NCBI RefSeq assembly: GCF_904846065.1
Contig: NZ_CAJGZV010000001.1
Coordinates: 434,001-498,000 of the forward strand
Direction: 5' to 3'
DNA from: Psychrobacter immobilis
GTDB lineage: Bacteria > Pseudomonadota > Gammaproteobacteria > Pseudomonadales > Moraxellaceae
Length of the DNA: 64,000 nt
Made by a program: the position numbers and the translations under genes. The notes beneath the pieces were generated by a model. It saw only the letters and a list, made by a program, of their open reading frames with translations, made no database searches and had not been told where the DNA came from. Positions 37,844-48,063 of the stretch are shown in pieces; the first letter of the stretch is position 1, and every line of letters begins with the position of its first letter.

Positions 37844-39112
37844 ATGCAGCAGCATCTTTGGCAATACTTAAGCGTACGTACCCTAGTAGGGTGGCTGATC
37901 GTCTCTGTCGTTCCAGCAGTCTTGCTATTTTGGGGTTATATAATCGCTGATAATATACAACTCACGCAGGTTCATAGTGTCATTGCGAGTAGTAGCGCTG
38001 TAGTTCTAAGTATAATTGGATTGGAGCGACTGACCCAGTTCCCTGGGCAGAAGTCTATGATAACCGTACTGCCGACATTACTAAGTGTTGGTTTAATAGT
38101 GGGACTGATACTGCTGATCTTTCGTTTACCCTATTCAGTCTATTATCTATCTACTAGTGCAATTATAGGTGTGCTATTTTGCTTTATATCGCAAATTTAT
38201 CTACGCGCGGTGACGCAAGTGACGATAGCTTACGTGCCTATAGGACGCTGCCAAAGCTTGCTAGATATTACTGACGTGCGTTGGGTTAGATTACCCCCCT
38301 GTTTTGAACCTGCTAGTCATCCACGCTTGCCTTTTCATGCGGTAGTGGCGGATCTAGCAGACAGTAGTTTGACAGCTCAATGGGAGCAGCTGTTAGCAGA
38401 AACGGCACTTCAAGGCACGCCCGTCTACAATGTGCTGCAAGTGCGAGAGTCGCTGACTGGCCGATTGCCTATCAAACACCTCTATGAGAATAACCTGGGC
38501 TCGCTGCTACCATCACAGAGCTATTTGCTATTGAAACGGCTACTGGATACGCTAGTTATCCTAATTACTGCGTTTATCGTCATTCCGATAGCGCTTTTGA
38601 TAGCTAGCATAATCAAGTGGCAAAACCGTTACAATCGGGAATCAATATTTTTTACGCAGCAGCGTATAGGCCAAGGTGGTAAACTATTTACCATGTATAA
38701 GTTTCGCAGTATGGTAGCCAGTGCAGAAGCCAATGGCGCGCAGATGGCAACTAGCGACGATATGCGAGTGACCAAGTTTGGTAGCTTTATTAGGCAGACA
38801 CGTCTTGATGAATTGCCGCAGTTCGTCAATGTGCTAAAAGGTGATATGAGCTTAATCGGGCCTAGACCTGAGCAGCTCGACTTCGTCAAACGCTTTAATG
38901 AGACCATACCCTTCTATCGCTATCGCCATATCGTCAAGCCAGGTATCTCAGGTTGGGCGCAAGTGATGCAAGGGTATGCCAGTGACGAAGATGAAACGAA
39001 GGTAAAGTTAGAGCATGATTTCTTTTATATTAAAAACTTCTCATTGACATTAGACTTATTGATAGTGATTAAGACGATACAGACGATGGTAACAGGATTT
39101 GGGGCGCGGTAG
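37844..39112 (+). CDS. Polyprenyl-phosphate sugar-1-phosphate transferase (initiating enzyme)
   Basis: Starts glycan assembly by moving a sugar-1-phosphate onto undecaprenyl phosphate. Three N-terminal hydrophobic segments (about 13-120) precede a soluble region. Another membrane helix (KRLLDTLVILITAFIVIPIALLIAS) leads into the bacterial sugar transferase domain with FFTQQRIGQGGKLFTMYKFRSM, the catalytic RLDELPQFVNVLKGDMSLIGPRPE (DE motif), and PGISGWAQVMQGY. 422 residues, the WbaP/PssY size class rather than the short PglC form. First gene of the plus-strand operon; its stop codon directly abuts manC. The sugar specificity is unknown. Confidence 0.88.
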   Translation: MQQHLWQYLSVRTLVGWLIVSVVPAVLLFWGYIIADNIQLTQVHSVIASSSAVVLSIIGLERLTQFPGQKSMITVLPTLLSVGLIVGLILLIFRLPYSVYYLSTSAIIGVLFCFISQIYLRAVTQVTIAYVPIGRCQSLLDITDVRWVRLPPCFEPASHPRLPFHAVVADLADSSLTAQWEQLLAETALQGTPVYNVLQVRESLTGRLPIKHLYENNLGSLLPSQSYLLLKRLLDTLVILITAFIVIPIALLIASIIKWQNRYNRESIFFTQQRIGQGGKLFTMYKFRSMVASAEANGAQMATSDDMRVTKFGSFIRQTRLDELPQFVNVLKGDMSLIGPRPEQLDFVKRFNETIPFYRYRHIVKPGISGWAQVMQGYASDEDETKVKLEHDFFYIKNFSLTLDLLIVIKTIQTMVTGFGAR

Positions 39113-40600
39113 ATGTTTGCTACAAATAATAATAATAAAATTACTGTTGTTCCTGTCATATTATGTGGCGGTTCTGGTACTCGCCTATGGCCGCTATCAC
39201 GCGAGAGCTATCCCAAACAGTTTTTAAAACTGGCAGGCGAGCATTCTCTGTTTCAACAAACCATAATACGACTTGCGTCTTTAACTCAGAATAAGCTAAG
39301 AGTAGAAAAACCTATTATCGTGACCAACGAATCGCATCGATTTTTAGTGTTGGATCAATTACATCAAATTGACCATTCCGCAGAAATTATCCTAGAGCCA
39401 GTAGCTAAAAACACCGCGCCTTCTTTGACATTGGCTGCTTTACAAGCTAATGAGCTATACGAAGATGCGGTACTGATAGTATTACCTGCCGATCATGCTA
39501 TTAATGATAATGATGACTTTTGCTCAACTTTGAATAATGCGGTTAGCGCAGTAACTGCTAATAAGATTAAGATAGCGACCTTAGGGGTCAAACCTAGTTA
39601 TGCTGAGACAGGCTATGGTTATATCGAATGTCAAACTGATAGCACTGAGTTTAGTTATCATAAAATCGCAAGGTTCGTCGAAAAGCCTAATTTAAAGCTT
39701 GCACAACAATATACTGAGCAGTCTAACTTCTATTGGAACAGTGGCGTCTTCATCGTCAAAAGCCAGTTTTGGCTGACCGCTATCGAAAAATTCGATAATG
39801 ATATTTATGCAGGCGTGTCTAGCGCTTGGCAGAGCAAAAAGTTAGACCTGCCTTTTATTCGCCCTAACGCTGAGCTATTCAAAGCTATACCCAGTAATTC
39901 TATTGACTATGCGGTGATAGAGCCTTGTACGAATAGTATAAAAGACGACCACCAGTTAGGCATGTTTGAGTTAACCACAGCATGGAGCGATCTAGGAACG
40001 TGGCAAGCGGTCAATGACTACCAAAAGACGGATAACGCTGATAATGATGACAATGTTTGGCTAGGGGACGTCATCGGTATTGATACCTCTAACTGTTACG
40101 TGCATACCGAACAGCGCTTAGTCAGTCTGCTCGGCGTAGAGGATTTGATCGTCGTAGATACCGATGATGCGCTATTGATCGCGCACAAGTCGCATAGCCA
40201 AGATGTCAAAAAGATAGTCAATAAACTTAACGAGGACAAGCGTGTAGAGGCCAACATACATCGAAGAGTCTATAGACCGTGGGGATGGTACCAAAGTATT
40301 GATGAGTGCGAGCGCTTTAAGGTTAAGCGTATCTGCGTGCAGCCAAAAGCTAGCCTAAGCCTCCAAAAGCATCATCACCGCGCTGAGCATTGGGTGGTAG
40401 TGAAGGGTACGGCAGAGGTGCTATGCGATGATAAGACGATGCTACTCAGCGAAAACCAATCGACTTATATTCCTTTGGGCGCTGTACATCGCTTATCCAA
40501 TCCAGGGAGTATTCCACTTGAGATGATAGAGGTACAGTCGGGGAGCTATTTAGAGGAAGACGATATCATCAGGCTAGAAGATAATTATGGTCGTGGATAA
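39113..40600 (+). CDS. manC: Mannose-1-phosphate guanylyltransferase/mannose-6-phosphate isomerase
   Basis: Bifunctional type II PMI/GMP that makes GDP-mannose. The N-terminal nucleotidyltransferase domain has ILCGGSGTRLWPLSRESYPKQFLKL and the FVEKP motif. The C-terminal cupin isomerase domain begins near RRVYRPWGWYQSID and contains PKASLSLQKHHHRAEHWVVVKGTA. 495 residues, family-typical. It supplies the substrate for gmd and fcl further down the operon. No phosphomannomutase (manB) is in the window, so mannose-1-phosphate must come from elsewhere. No gap from the preceding stop codon, 9 bases to the next gene. Confidence 0.94.
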   Translation: MFATNNNNKITVVPVILCGGSGTRLWPLSRESYPKQFLKLAGEHSLFQQTIIRLASLTQNKLRVEKPIIVTNESHRFLVLDQLHQIDHSAEIILEPVAKNTAPSLTLAALQANELYEDAVLIVLPADHAINDNDDFCSTLNNAVSAVTANKIKIATLGVKPSYAETGYGYIECQTDSTEFSYHKIARFVEKPNLKLAQQYTEQSNFYWNSGVFIVKSQFWLTAIEKFDNDIYAGVSSAWQSKKLDLPFIRPNAELFKAIPSNSIDYAVIEPCTNSIKDDHQLGMFELTTAWSDLGTWQAVNDYQKTDNADNDDNVWLGDVIGIDTSNCYVHTEQRLVSLLGVEDLIVVDTDDALLIAHKSHSQDVKKIVNKLNEDKRVEANIHRRVYRPWGWYQSIDECERFKVKRICVQPKASLSLQKHHHRAEHWVVVKGTAEVLCDDKTMLLSENQSTYIPLGAVHRLSNPGSIPLEMIEVQSGSYLEEDDIIRLEDNYGRG

Positions 40601-40609
40601 ATTTGCCTG

Positions 40610-41935
40610 ATGTGGAATAGGCTACTATTACTCAAAGCACAGCTATTGGGTCATGAAGGTATCAGGCGCTACGGTGCCAATACGGCATGGCTAATGGGCG
40701 AAAAAGTCCTACGTATGTTTATGGGGCTATTCGTAGGCATTTGGATCGCGCGATATCTAGGTCCTGAGCAGTTTGGACTGCTAAGCTACGCGCAGAGTTT
40801 TGTATTTCTGTTTACCGCTATCGCTACCCTTGGCTTGGATAGTATTGTGGTTAGGGAGCTGGTAAAAGATAACTCACAACGCAACGTATTATTAGGTACG
40901 GCGTTTAGTTTAAAGCTCATTGGCTCACTCTGTATGTTACCGCTGCTATGGCTGGGCGTACAGTTCACTAGTAATGATAGCTATACCAATCTACTGATCT
41001 TTATTATCGCCAGTGGTACGATATTTCAGAGCTTTAATGTCATAGACTTCTACTATCAGTCGTCGGTGTTATCGAAATATGTGGCCTTTGCTAATACCAT
41101 AACGTTGGCAATATCGAGTATTGTTAAAATTGTGCTGATATTGAATGAGGCTTCATTACTCGCTTTTGCTATCGTAGGGGTGTTTGATACTGTTATTTTA
41201 TCGCTAGGTTTGATTTATTTCTATTGGCAAAGGACGCATCACTCATTAAGAGAATGGCAGTTTGATAAAGTAGTGGCGAAGCGGTTGTTAGCGGATTCTT
41301 GGCCTTTGCTAATAGGTGGGTTATGTTTCGTAACTTTCTCAAATATAGATATGGTAATGTTAAAGCAGTTCACCAGTGAGAAACAGACTGGATTGTATTC
41401 AGCCGCCTACAAATTAACTAATCTTTGGTATTTCCTACCTGGTTTATTGCTTAGCTCTCTAGCGCCAGCTCTTATTAACGTTAAAAACGATCCTGTAAAT
41501 TATGATAGCAGGTTGGGCTTATTGACATCTTTTCTATTCTGGATAGCCTTCACTATCGCACTATTCACTACAATTTTTTCTAAATATATTGTATTAGTAA
41601 CATATGGTAATCAGTACAAAGAAGCTGCAAACATAGTAGTCATTCTAATATGGGTCAATGTATTCATCTATTTAAATTCATCTTGGAACTACTCTAAAAT
41701 TATACAAGGTAAAGAATATTCAATTTTATATTTTCATAGTTTAGCAGCGATATTAAATATCATTTCTAATATACTTCTGATTCCTAAATATGGAGCTTAT
41801 GGAGCTTCAGTTTCAATAATAATGGCTCTATTGATAACTATGCTGTTATTTTCCATCTTCGATTTGGATATGAGGAAAATTATAAAAACAGTATTTACCT
41901 TGGGAATTATTAAGAATGATAAAAAAAATTTTTAG
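40610..41935 (+). CDS. wzx: Wzx-type oligosaccharide flippase
   Basis: Polytopic (about 12-14 hydrophobic segments) polysaccharide-transporter-family flippase. It begins with the family pattern NTAWLMGEKVLRMFMGLFVGIWIARYLGPEQFGLLSYAQSFVFLF. Such proteins flip undecaprenyl-linked oligosaccharides to the periplasmic face for ligation or polymerisation. 441 residues, usual size. The last ~20 bases overlap the next gene. From about 41,500 onward the DNA becomes clearly more AT-rich than the housekeeping flanks, typical of an exchanged glycan locus. Confidence 0.87.
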   Translation: MWNRLLLLKAQLLGHEGIRRYGANTAWLMGEKVLRMFMGLFVGIWIARYLGPEQFGLLSYAQSFVFLFTAIATLGLDSIVVRELVKDNSQRNVLLGTAFSLKLIGSLCMLPLLWLGVQFTSNDSYTNLLIFIIASGTIFQSFNVIDFYYQSSVLSKYVAFANTITLAISSIVKIVLILNEASLLAFAIVGVFDTVILSLGLIYFYWQRTHHSLREWQFDKVVAKRLLADSWPLLIGGLCFVTFSNIDMVMLKQFTSEKQTGLYSAAYKLTNLWYFLPGLLLSSLAPALINVKNDPVNYDSRLGLLTSFLFWIAFTIALFTTIFSKYIVLVTYGNQYKEAANIVVILIWVNVFIYLNSSWNYSKIIQGKEYSILYFHSLAAILNIISNILLIPKYGAYGASVSIIMALLITMLLFSIFDLDMRKIIKTVFTLGIIKNDKKNF

Positions 41936-43067
41936 AGAAAAATTAGTATATTTAGTGAATCTATGGCGGAAAAGACCAATAAAAAATTACTATAATAAAA
42001 ATTATGATAAAAAGGTTTTAATATCTTATATAACACAACCTTTTAGGAAACAGAGTTTCTCTCATACTAATTATTTCGAAGCTAAAGCCTTAGCTAAAGC
42101 AATGGATGATTTGGGCTACTTAGTAGACATTATCGAATACACAACGACTAGTATTAGCAATATGAATAACTATGATGTAATCTTAGGTTTTGGCGATATA
42201 TTCAAGTTTTATTTTGAGAACTCTACTAAAGAGATGAAAACCATATACTATGGTACAGGTATGCATGTTTGTCATCAGAACACAGCTACTCTTCAACGAT
42301 TGAAAGATGTTTATCATAAAAAAGGAATTTGGATAACAGGGTCTGTTAGGTATGTAGACAAAACTTGGTCATATCAGACTACGTTAGTTGATGGGATCAT
42401 AGCTTTAGGTAACGAAGAATGCGCTTCAACTTACAAGAAGCATTATTCTGGGGCTGTTCATTCTATTCCTGTACCATGCTATGTAACTAAAGATGCTAAA
42501 GAAATTATTGAGAAAAGAGAGTCAGACTCTAATAGGCATTTCCTATGGTTTGGAAGCTCTGGATTAGTTCATAAAGGCTTGGACTTGCTATTAGACTATT
42601 TTTCTATAAATAGTCACATAAATTTGCATATATGCGGTGATATTTTTTATGAAAAAGAGTTCATACGTGTATACAGCGAAGAAATTTTTGAATCAGCCAA
42701 TATCTATGTGTACGGCTTTGTTGATATAACAACGATTGAATTTGAAGATATTTTGAAAAAATGTAGTTTTTCTATACTCCCTTCATGTTCGGAAGGAGGT
42801 TGTGCAAGTTTAGTGACGACCATAATGAATGGTGCGTTAATTCCTATTGCAACAAAAGAAACAAGTGTTAATTTGGAATATGGAATAGTCATCAAAGATT
42901 TTAGCTATAGAGAAATCGATAAAGCTATTAGGAAATCTTTGGATCTAAATGATGAAGAGATAATAAATTTGCAGAAAAAAAATCTAGAACACTTTTGTGT
43001 TGAGAATACGCATGACAATTATTTTGTGAATTTAAAAGAATCATTGGAGTCCATTCTGAATGACTAA
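41916..43067 (+). CDS. Glycosyltransferase, GT4/GT-B-like
   Basis: 383 residues. The C-terminal half shows a GT-B nucleotide-sugar-binding fold: HFLWFGSSGLVHKGLDLLLDYF, HICGDIFY, and the EX7E-like region CSFSILPSCSEGGCASLVTTIMNGALIPIATKETSV, which is close to family GT4. The N-terminal half (SYITQPFRKQSFSHTNYFEAKALAKAMDDLG) fits a GT-B acceptor domain. The GSSG and SEGG motifs support catalysis. It overlaps wzx by 20 bases and the next gene by 8, indicating tight coupling. Markedly AT-rich. Donor and acceptor are unknown. Confidence 0.75.
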   Translation: MIKKIFREKLVYLVNLWRKRPIKNYYNKNYDKKVLISYITQPFRKQSFSHTNYFEAKALAKAMDDLGYLVDIIEYTTTSISNMNNYDVILGFGDIFKFYFENSTKEMKTIYYGTGMHVCHQNTATLQRLKDVYHKKGIWITGSVRYVDKTWSYQTTLVDGIIALGNEECASTYKKHYSGAVHSIPVPCYVTKDAKEIIEKRESDSNRHFLWFGSSGLVHKGLDLLLDYFSINSHINLHICGDIFYEKEFIRVYSEEIFESANIYVYGFVDITTIEFEDILKKCSFSILPSCSEGGCASLVTTIMNGALIPIATKETSVNLEYGIVIKDFSYREIDKAIRKSLDLNDEEIINLQKKNLEHFCVENTHDNYFVNLKESLESILND

Positions 43068-43827
43068 ATGCAAAGTTTGTAATTCAGCTTCAACAAAAAA
43101 ATTCAAAGCATTAATTCTTAAAAAATACGTAATTCAATATTATCTTTGCTCTAAATGTAAGTTCATCCAAACAGAAGAACCATATTGGTTAGATGAAGCT
43201 TACAAAGAACCTATTAATACAAGTGATACAGGCTATATATCTAGGAACTTGTTAATTTCCAAAAAGTTAACATTTCTACTTTACTTTGTGTTCGATAAGA
43301 ATGGAAAATACCTTGATTATGCTGCAGGTTATGGTGTTCTAGTAAGAATGATGAGAGATATTGGTTTTAATTTCTATTGGGAAGATAAATATACAGATAA
43401 TCTGTTTTCTAAAGGTTTTGAATGGAATAAGGATACCTTTTTACAAGCAGTGACTGCTTTCGAAGTATTTGAACACTTCGTCAATCCTATTAAGGAAATT
43501 GAAAATCTATTAGGTATATCAGATACTATTATATTTACGACAGAGCTTTATCCTAAACATAATTCTTCACCTGAAGAGTGGTGGTATTTTGGTTTAGATC
43601 ATGGTCAACATATCTCTTTCTATTCTCATGAAACTTTAGAGTATATAGCTAAAAAGTATGACTTGAGATTCTATTCAGATGGATTTATTCATATTCTGAC
43701 TCGTAATCATATATCTTCTACCAAAATAAAATTATCTAGACTTTCAAATTATGGTGTATCCAAGGTAATTAGTAGATTTTTGATGACTTCTAGAACATTT
43801 GCAGATCATCAGCAGATCGTCAGATAA
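43060..43827 (+). CDS. SAM-dependent methyltransferase with N-terminal zinc ribbon
   Basis: 255 residues. An N-terminal CKVCNS...CSKCKF pair (CxxC twice, residues about 4-35) forms a zinc ribbon often found on sugar or nucleotide-sugar methyltransferases. A class I methyltransferase core follows: YLDYAAGYGVLVRMMRDIG (motif I) and LQAVTAFEVFEHFVNPIKEIENLL. Later sequence WWYFGLDHGQHISFYSHETLEYIAKKY resembles the HxxFYS region of methyltransferase-type-12-like glycan enzymes. It probably O-methylates a sugar in the glycan or its nucleotide precursor; the site is unknown. Overlaps the preceding gene by 8 bases. Confidence 0.8.
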   Translation: MTKCKVCNSASTKKFKALILKKYVIQYYLCSKCKFIQTEEPYWLDEAYKEPINTSDTGYISRNLLISKKLTFLLYFVFDKNGKYLDYAAGYGVLVRMMRDIGFNFYWEDKYTDNLFSKGFEWNKDTFLQAVTAFEVFEHFVNPIKEIENLLGISDTIIFTTELYPKHNSSPEEWWYFGLDHGQHISFYSHETLEYIAKKYDLRFYSDGFIHILTRNHISSTKIKLSRLSNYGVSKVISRFLMTSRTFADHQQIVR

Positions 43828-43843
43828 TTAACGGACTACTTAG

Positions 43844-44950
43844 ATGAAAATAGCTTATGACAATCAAATTTTTAACATGCAGAAATATGGTGGGATATCG
43901 AGATATTATACTGAGCTAGCGTTCCAATTGTATGACGAGAGCATAGACATGAAGGTATTTGCTGGACTCCATAAAAACGAGTACATCCAAAAGTATGAAG
44001 CTAGCTTCGTAATAGGCAAGCAGACAACTTATTTACCCAAAACAGCAAACATATTTTTGAAAACTAATAATGTTTTAGCAGATAGTTACTTCAATATCAA
44101 AAGACCAGATATCGTACATCGTACTTACTACAACAATAAGAACAAGATTAAAAAATCTATCAATGTAATCACTGTCTATGACATGATTCATGAATTATTT
44201 CCTGATGATTTTTCAGTTAAAGATAATACTGCTGACTTAAAGAGTATTACTATCAAGCAGGCAGATCATGTCATCTGCATATCTGAATCCACCAAAAATG
44301 ATTTGCTAAGAATTTATGATATTCCAGAATCAAATATTTCAGTCACTTATCTAGCCTATCATTCTCTACCAGATGTGAAATCAACCCATATTGAAAATCA
44401 AAATTTTAATAACTCTGAAAGACCTTTTTTGCTTTTTGTAGGGCATAGAGGAGGGTATAAAAATTTTTTAAGATTCTTAAAAGCTGTCTCTATATCAGAA
44501 AAATTAGTGAAAGACTTCGATATTGTTGCTTTTGGTGGTGGCAAATTTTCTGTGGATGAAAAAAGATATATTTCTGAATTAGGATTAGAAGAAAACCAAG
44601 TCAAAAACATTCAAGGCGGAGACAATATGCTATCAGTTTTGTATAGTAAAGCCACCCTCTTCGTCTATCCGTCACTGTATGAAGGTTTTGGTTTACCACC
44701 GCTTGAAGCGATGGATCATAGCTGTCCAGTAGTATGTAGTAATACTAGCTCTATTCCAGAAGTAGTAGGCAAGGCAGCATTGAAGTTTTCACCATCCGAT
44801 GTTGAGGATATAAGTCATACTATGGAAAAAGTACTTTATAATTCTTCAATTAGAGATGACTTAATATTAGCAGGATTGGAACGAACTAAAATTTTTTCTT
44901 GGGAAAAATGTGCTGCGGATACTTTAGAAGTATATAGGTCTATATTATGA
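43844..44950 (+). CDS. Glycosyltransferase, GT4 family
   Basis: 368 residues with a complete GT-B fold. The N-terminus MKIAYDNQIFNMQKYGGISRYYTELA has the GGI(S)R acceptor-domain motif common in GT4 mannosyl/rhamnosyl-type transferases. The C-terminal donor domain shows PFLLFVGHRGGYKNFLRFLKAV, SKATLFVYPSLYEGFGLPPLEAMDHSCPVVCSNTSSIPEVVG (the EX7E motif), and AALKFSPSDVEDI. The probable donor is a GDP- or UDP-sugar; GDP-mannose would fit the neighbouring manC but is not proven. The stop overlaps the next start (ATGA). Confidence 0.85.
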   Translation: MKIAYDNQIFNMQKYGGISRYYTELAFQLYDESIDMKVFAGLHKNEYIQKYEASFVIGKQTTYLPKTANIFLKTNNVLADSYFNIKRPDIVHRTYYNNKNKIKKSINVITVYDMIHELFPDDFSVKDNTADLKSITIKQADHVICISESTKNDLLRIYDIPESNISVTYLAYHSLPDVKSTHIENQNFNNSERPFLLFVGHRGGYKNFLRFLKAVSISEKLVKDFDIVAFGGGKFSVDEKRYISELGLEENQVKNIQGGDNMLSVLYSKATLFVYPSLYEGFGLPPLEAMDHSCPVVCSNTSSIPEVVGKAALKFSPSDVEDISHTMEKVLYNSSIRDDLILAGLERTKIFSWEKCAADTLEVYRSIL

Positions 44951-45906
44951 GTCAAAAAATAGCACTTATTTGCGGAATGACAGGACAAGACGGAAGTTAT
45001 TTAGCGCATTTTTTGCTTAATAAAGGTTATAGCGTTTGGGGTACGTCAAGAGATGCCACAAACTCCAACAATATCAATCTAATTAGATTGAATATAGTCG
45101 ATAAAGTAAAGCTGATTACGATGGACCCTTTAGATTTTAGAAGCGTATTGACCACTACAAATCAGGTCGAACCCGATGAGATATATTATCTAGCAGGTCA
45201 GTCCTCTGTTGGTCTATCTTTTGATCTACCATCTGAGACCATACAAAGTATAGTATTAGGGACTTTAAATATATTAGAAGCATGTCGAATGAGCGCAAAA
45301 CCAGTGCGTCTGTATCAGGCAGGATCGAGTGAATGTTATGGAGATGTAGGGTCAGCAGTAGCTGATGAAAGCTTTGCTTTCAAACCCAGTTCTCCTTATG
45401 CAGTTGCTAAAGCATCAGCATATTGGTTAATAGATAACTATCGCAAATCATATGATCTTTACGCTTGTACAGGAATCTTATTTAATCATGAATCTCCTTT
45501 GAGACCTAAGAGATTTGTGACTCAAAAAATAATTGAGAGTGCTAGAGCGATTTCTGAAAGTAAAATTGATAAAGTTACTTTAGGACGCATAGATATTAAT
45601 AGAGATTGGGGCTGGGCTCCAGAGTACGTAGAAGCTATGTGGTTAATGCTTCAACAAGATGAGCCAGAAGATTTTATAGTAGCGACAGGGCAGAGTTATT
45701 CTTTGGAAGAGTTTATAGATATAGCATTTCAAAGTTTCGGATTGAAATGGCAAGATCATGTCGTTCAATCTGATGAATTTTATCGTCCTTCAGACATTGT
45801 TTTTAGTCAGGCTAATCCTAAAAAAATTAATGATAAGCTAGGTTGGTATGCTAAAACTATGCTGCCTCAAATCATTGAAAACATGATTGAAAATCAGTAC
45901 TGGTAA
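44947..45906 (+). CDS. GDP-mannose 4,6-dehydratase-family paralogue (short form)
   Basis: 319-residue SDR enzyme. Rossmann motif [19 protein letters not shown]; catalytic Ser-x-Glu in AGSSECYG (matching Thr/Ser-x-Glu of Gmd); YxxxK in [23 protein letters not shown] and RDWGWAPEYVEAMWLMLQ. It is clearly related to the Gmd encoded 32 bases downstream but 54-60 residues shorter and diverged. All catalytic residues are present, so it is an active family member and not a decayed copy. Candidate roles: a second dehydratase acting on a different GDP-hexose, or a GDP-4-keto-6-deoxymannose-modifying enzyme. The exact reaction is not readable. Confidence 0.8.
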   Translation: MSQKIALICGMTGQDGSYLAHFLLNKGYSVWGTSRDATNSNNINLIRLNIVDKVKLITMDPLDFRSVLTTTNQVEPDEIYYLAGQSSVGLSFDLPSETIQSIVLGTLNILEACRMSAKPVRLYQAGSSECYGDVGSAVADESFAFKPSSPYAVAKASAYWLIDNYRKSYDLYACTGILFNHESPLRPKRFVTQKIIESARAISESKIDKVTLGRIDINRDWGWAPEYVEAMWLMLQQDEPEDFIVATGQSYSLEEFIDIAFQSFGLKWQDHVVQSDEFYRPSDIVFSQANPKKINDKLGWYAKTMLPQIIENMIENQYW

Positions 45907-45938
45907 GTTTGTGACTAATGAACACAGGAATAACTAAT

Positions 45939-47057
45939 ATGAAAAAAGCCCTTATCACTGGTATCACTGGACAAGATGGCTCCTATCTCGCCGAGCTATT
46001 ATTGGAGAAGGGCTATCAAGTTCATGGGATCAAGCGCCGTGCCTCATCGTTTAACACCCAACGTATTGATCATATCTACCAAGACCCGCATGTCGAGCAC
46101 CAAAATCTAATCTTGCATTATGGTGACTTGACTGACTCCTCCAACTTGACCCGTATTATCCAAGAGATACAACCCGACGAAGTCTACAATCTAGGTGCAC
46201 AGTCTCACGTCGCCGTCAGTTTTGAATCACCGGAATATACCGCTGATGTCGATGCGATGGGTACACTGCGATTGCTAGAAGCCATTAGACTACTAGGCCT
46301 AGAGAAAAAGACCCGATTTTATCAAGCCTCGACCTCAGAGCTATATGGACTAGTACAAGAGTCGCCGCAGTCAGAGACCACACCTTTTTATCCACGCTCG
46401 CCTTATGCTGTCGCCAAGCTTTATGCTTATTGGATGACTATTAACTACCGTGAAGCTTATGGCATGTATGCTTGTAATGGTATCTTATTCAATCACGAGT
46501 CGCCACGCCGTGGCGAGACCTTTGTCACTCGTAAGATCACTCGCGGACTGGCTAATATCTCACAGGGTTTAGAGCAATGCTTGTACTTAGGTAATATGGA
46601 TGCAATACGCGACTGGGGTCATGCCAAAGACTATGTCAAAATGCAATGGCTGATGTTGCAGCAGGATGAGCCAGATGATTATGTGATTGCGACGGGTAAG
46701 CAATATAGTGTACGTGAGTTTGTACAGTGGTCAGCGGCTGCTTTAGGGATTAGCATTGAATTTAAGGGCGAAGGCGTAGAAGAAAAAGGTATCGTTACGG
46801 GGGTATCTACTGATTTGGCACTAGCGGTAAAAGTCGGCGATGTCATTATTCAAGTAGATCCTAGATATTTCAGACCTACCGAAGTCGAAACTTTATTGGG
46901 TGATCCAAGTAAAGCTAAGACTCAGCTAGGCTGGGAGCCAGAGATAACCGCGCAGCAGATGTGTCAAGAGATGGTCGCTTATGACTTATCAATAGCGAAA
47001 CGCCATGCGCTGTTACTAGCTAACGGTTATTCCTTGCCATTGACACACGAAGACTGA
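45939..47057 (+). CDS. gmd: GDP-mannose 4,6-dehydratase
   Basis: Converts GDP-D-mannose to GDP-4-dehydro-6-deoxy-D-mannose, the branch point to GDP-L-fucose. Motifs: [20 protein letters not shown] (NADP site), [18 protein letters not shown] with the catalytic Thr-x-Glu, [12 protein letters not shown] (YxxxK), [15 protein letters not shown], and [18 protein letters not shown]. 372 residues, matching E. coli Gmd. Start: ATG 45939 with AGGA nine bases upstream; the ATG at 45918 is in frame but lacks a site. fcl follows immediately, so this pair gives GDP-L-fucose. The DNA here is less AT-rich than the neighbouring glycosyltransferases. Confidence 0.95.
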   Translation: MKKALITGITGQDGSYLAELLLEKGYQVHGIKRRASSFNTQRIDHIYQDPHVEHQNLILHYGDLTDSSNLTRIIQEIQPDEVYNLGAQSHVAVSFESPEYTADVDAMGTLRLLEAIRLLGLEKKTRFYQASTSELYGLVQESPQSETTPFYPRSPYAVAKLYAYWMTINYREAYGMYACNGILFNHESPRRGETFVTRKITRGLANISQGLEQCLYLGNMDAIRDWGHAKDYVKMQWLMLQQDEPDDYVIATGKQYSVREFVQWSAAALGISIEFKGEGVEEKGIVTGVSTDLALAVKVGDVIIQVDPRYFRPTEVETLLGDPSKAKTQLGWEPEITAQQMCQEMVAYDLSIAKRHALLLANGYSLPLTHED

Positions 47058-47090
47058 AATATACTAAGAATACATAAAGGGGCGCGTTCA

Positions 47091-48062
47091 ATGCCTATGC
47101 AATATTCAGATAAGATTTATATCGCTGGTCATCAAGGCATGGTGGGCAGTGCTATCTTTCGCTTGTTAACCAAGCTTGGCTATCATAATCTGTTGACTGC
47201 GGATCGTAGTGAGCTAGATTTGCTATCTCAGCAGCAAGTAGCAGACTTTTTTGCGAAGCATCAGCCAGACTATGTGTTCTTGGCAGCGGCAAAAGTAGGC
47301 GGTATTCAGGCCAACAGTAGCTATCCTGCGGATTTTATTTATAATAATTTGATGATTCAGAACCATATTATTCATGCCGCTCACAAAACTAATGTAAAGA
47401 GACTGCTTTTTTTGGGTTCTAGCTGTATCTATCCCAAGAATGCAGATCAACCGATGACTGAAGATTCGTTGTTATCTGGTCATCTAGAGCCTACTAATGA
47501 GCCTTATGCTATCGCCAAAATAGCAGGAATAAAGATGTGCGAGAGCTACAATAGGCAATATGCTACTGACTTTCGTAGTGTTATGCCGACCAATCTTTAT
47601 GGTCAAAACGATAACTTTCATCCTGAGAACAGCCATGTGCTTCCTGCATTACTACGTCGCTTTCATGAAGCTAAGCAAAATGATATACCTAAAGTCGTCG
47701 TTTGGGGCAGTGGCACGCCCAAGCGTGAGTTTTTACATGTTGATGATATGGCAGCAGCTTGTTTGCATGTGATGACGCTAGAAAAATCTACTTGGCAGCA
47801 AGCCGTGACGCCTATGTGCTCGCATATCAATGTCGGTTATGGCTCTGATATCAGTATTAAAGAGCTAGCGTTATTAATCGCTAAGATAGTAGGCTATCAA
47901 GGTCAGATTGTCTTTGACGACTCCAAGCCTGATGGTACGCCGCGTAAGCTATTAGATAGTAGTTTACTAACTAATTTTGGCTGGCAGGCACAGATATTAC
48001 TTGAGCAAGGGACCAAAAGTACTTATGAGTGGTTCTGTCAAACTAATGAGATTAGAGAATAA
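47091..48062 (+). CDS. fcl: GDP-L-fucose synthase
   Basis: Epimerase-reductase that completes GDP-L-fucose from the Gmd product. Rossmann motif [36 protein letters not shown]; catalytic Ser and YxxxK in [18 protein letters not shown] and [38 protein letters not shown]; and [16 protein letters not shown]. 323 residues, typical. The ATG at 47091 has GGGGCG upstream and lies 33 bases after gmd. Its presence with gmd is strong evidence that the glycan contains L-fucose or a derivative of it. Confidence 0.95.
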   Translation: MPMQYSDKIYIAGHQGMVGSAIFRLLTKLGYHNLLTADRSELDLLSQQQVADFFAKHQPDYVFLAAAKVGGIQANSSYPADFIYNNLMIQNHIIHAAHKTNVKRLLFLGSSCIYPKNADQPMTEDSLLSGHLEPTNEPYAIAKIAGIKMCESYNRQYATDFRSVMPTNLYGQNDNFHPENSHVLPALLRRFHEAKQNDIPKVVVWGSGTPKREFLHVDDMAAACLHVMTLEKSTWQQAVTPMCSHINVGYGSDISIKELALLIAKIVGYQGQIVFDDSKPDGTPRKLLDSSLLTNFGWQAQILLEQGTKSTYEWFCQTNEIRE

Positions 48063-48063
48063 G

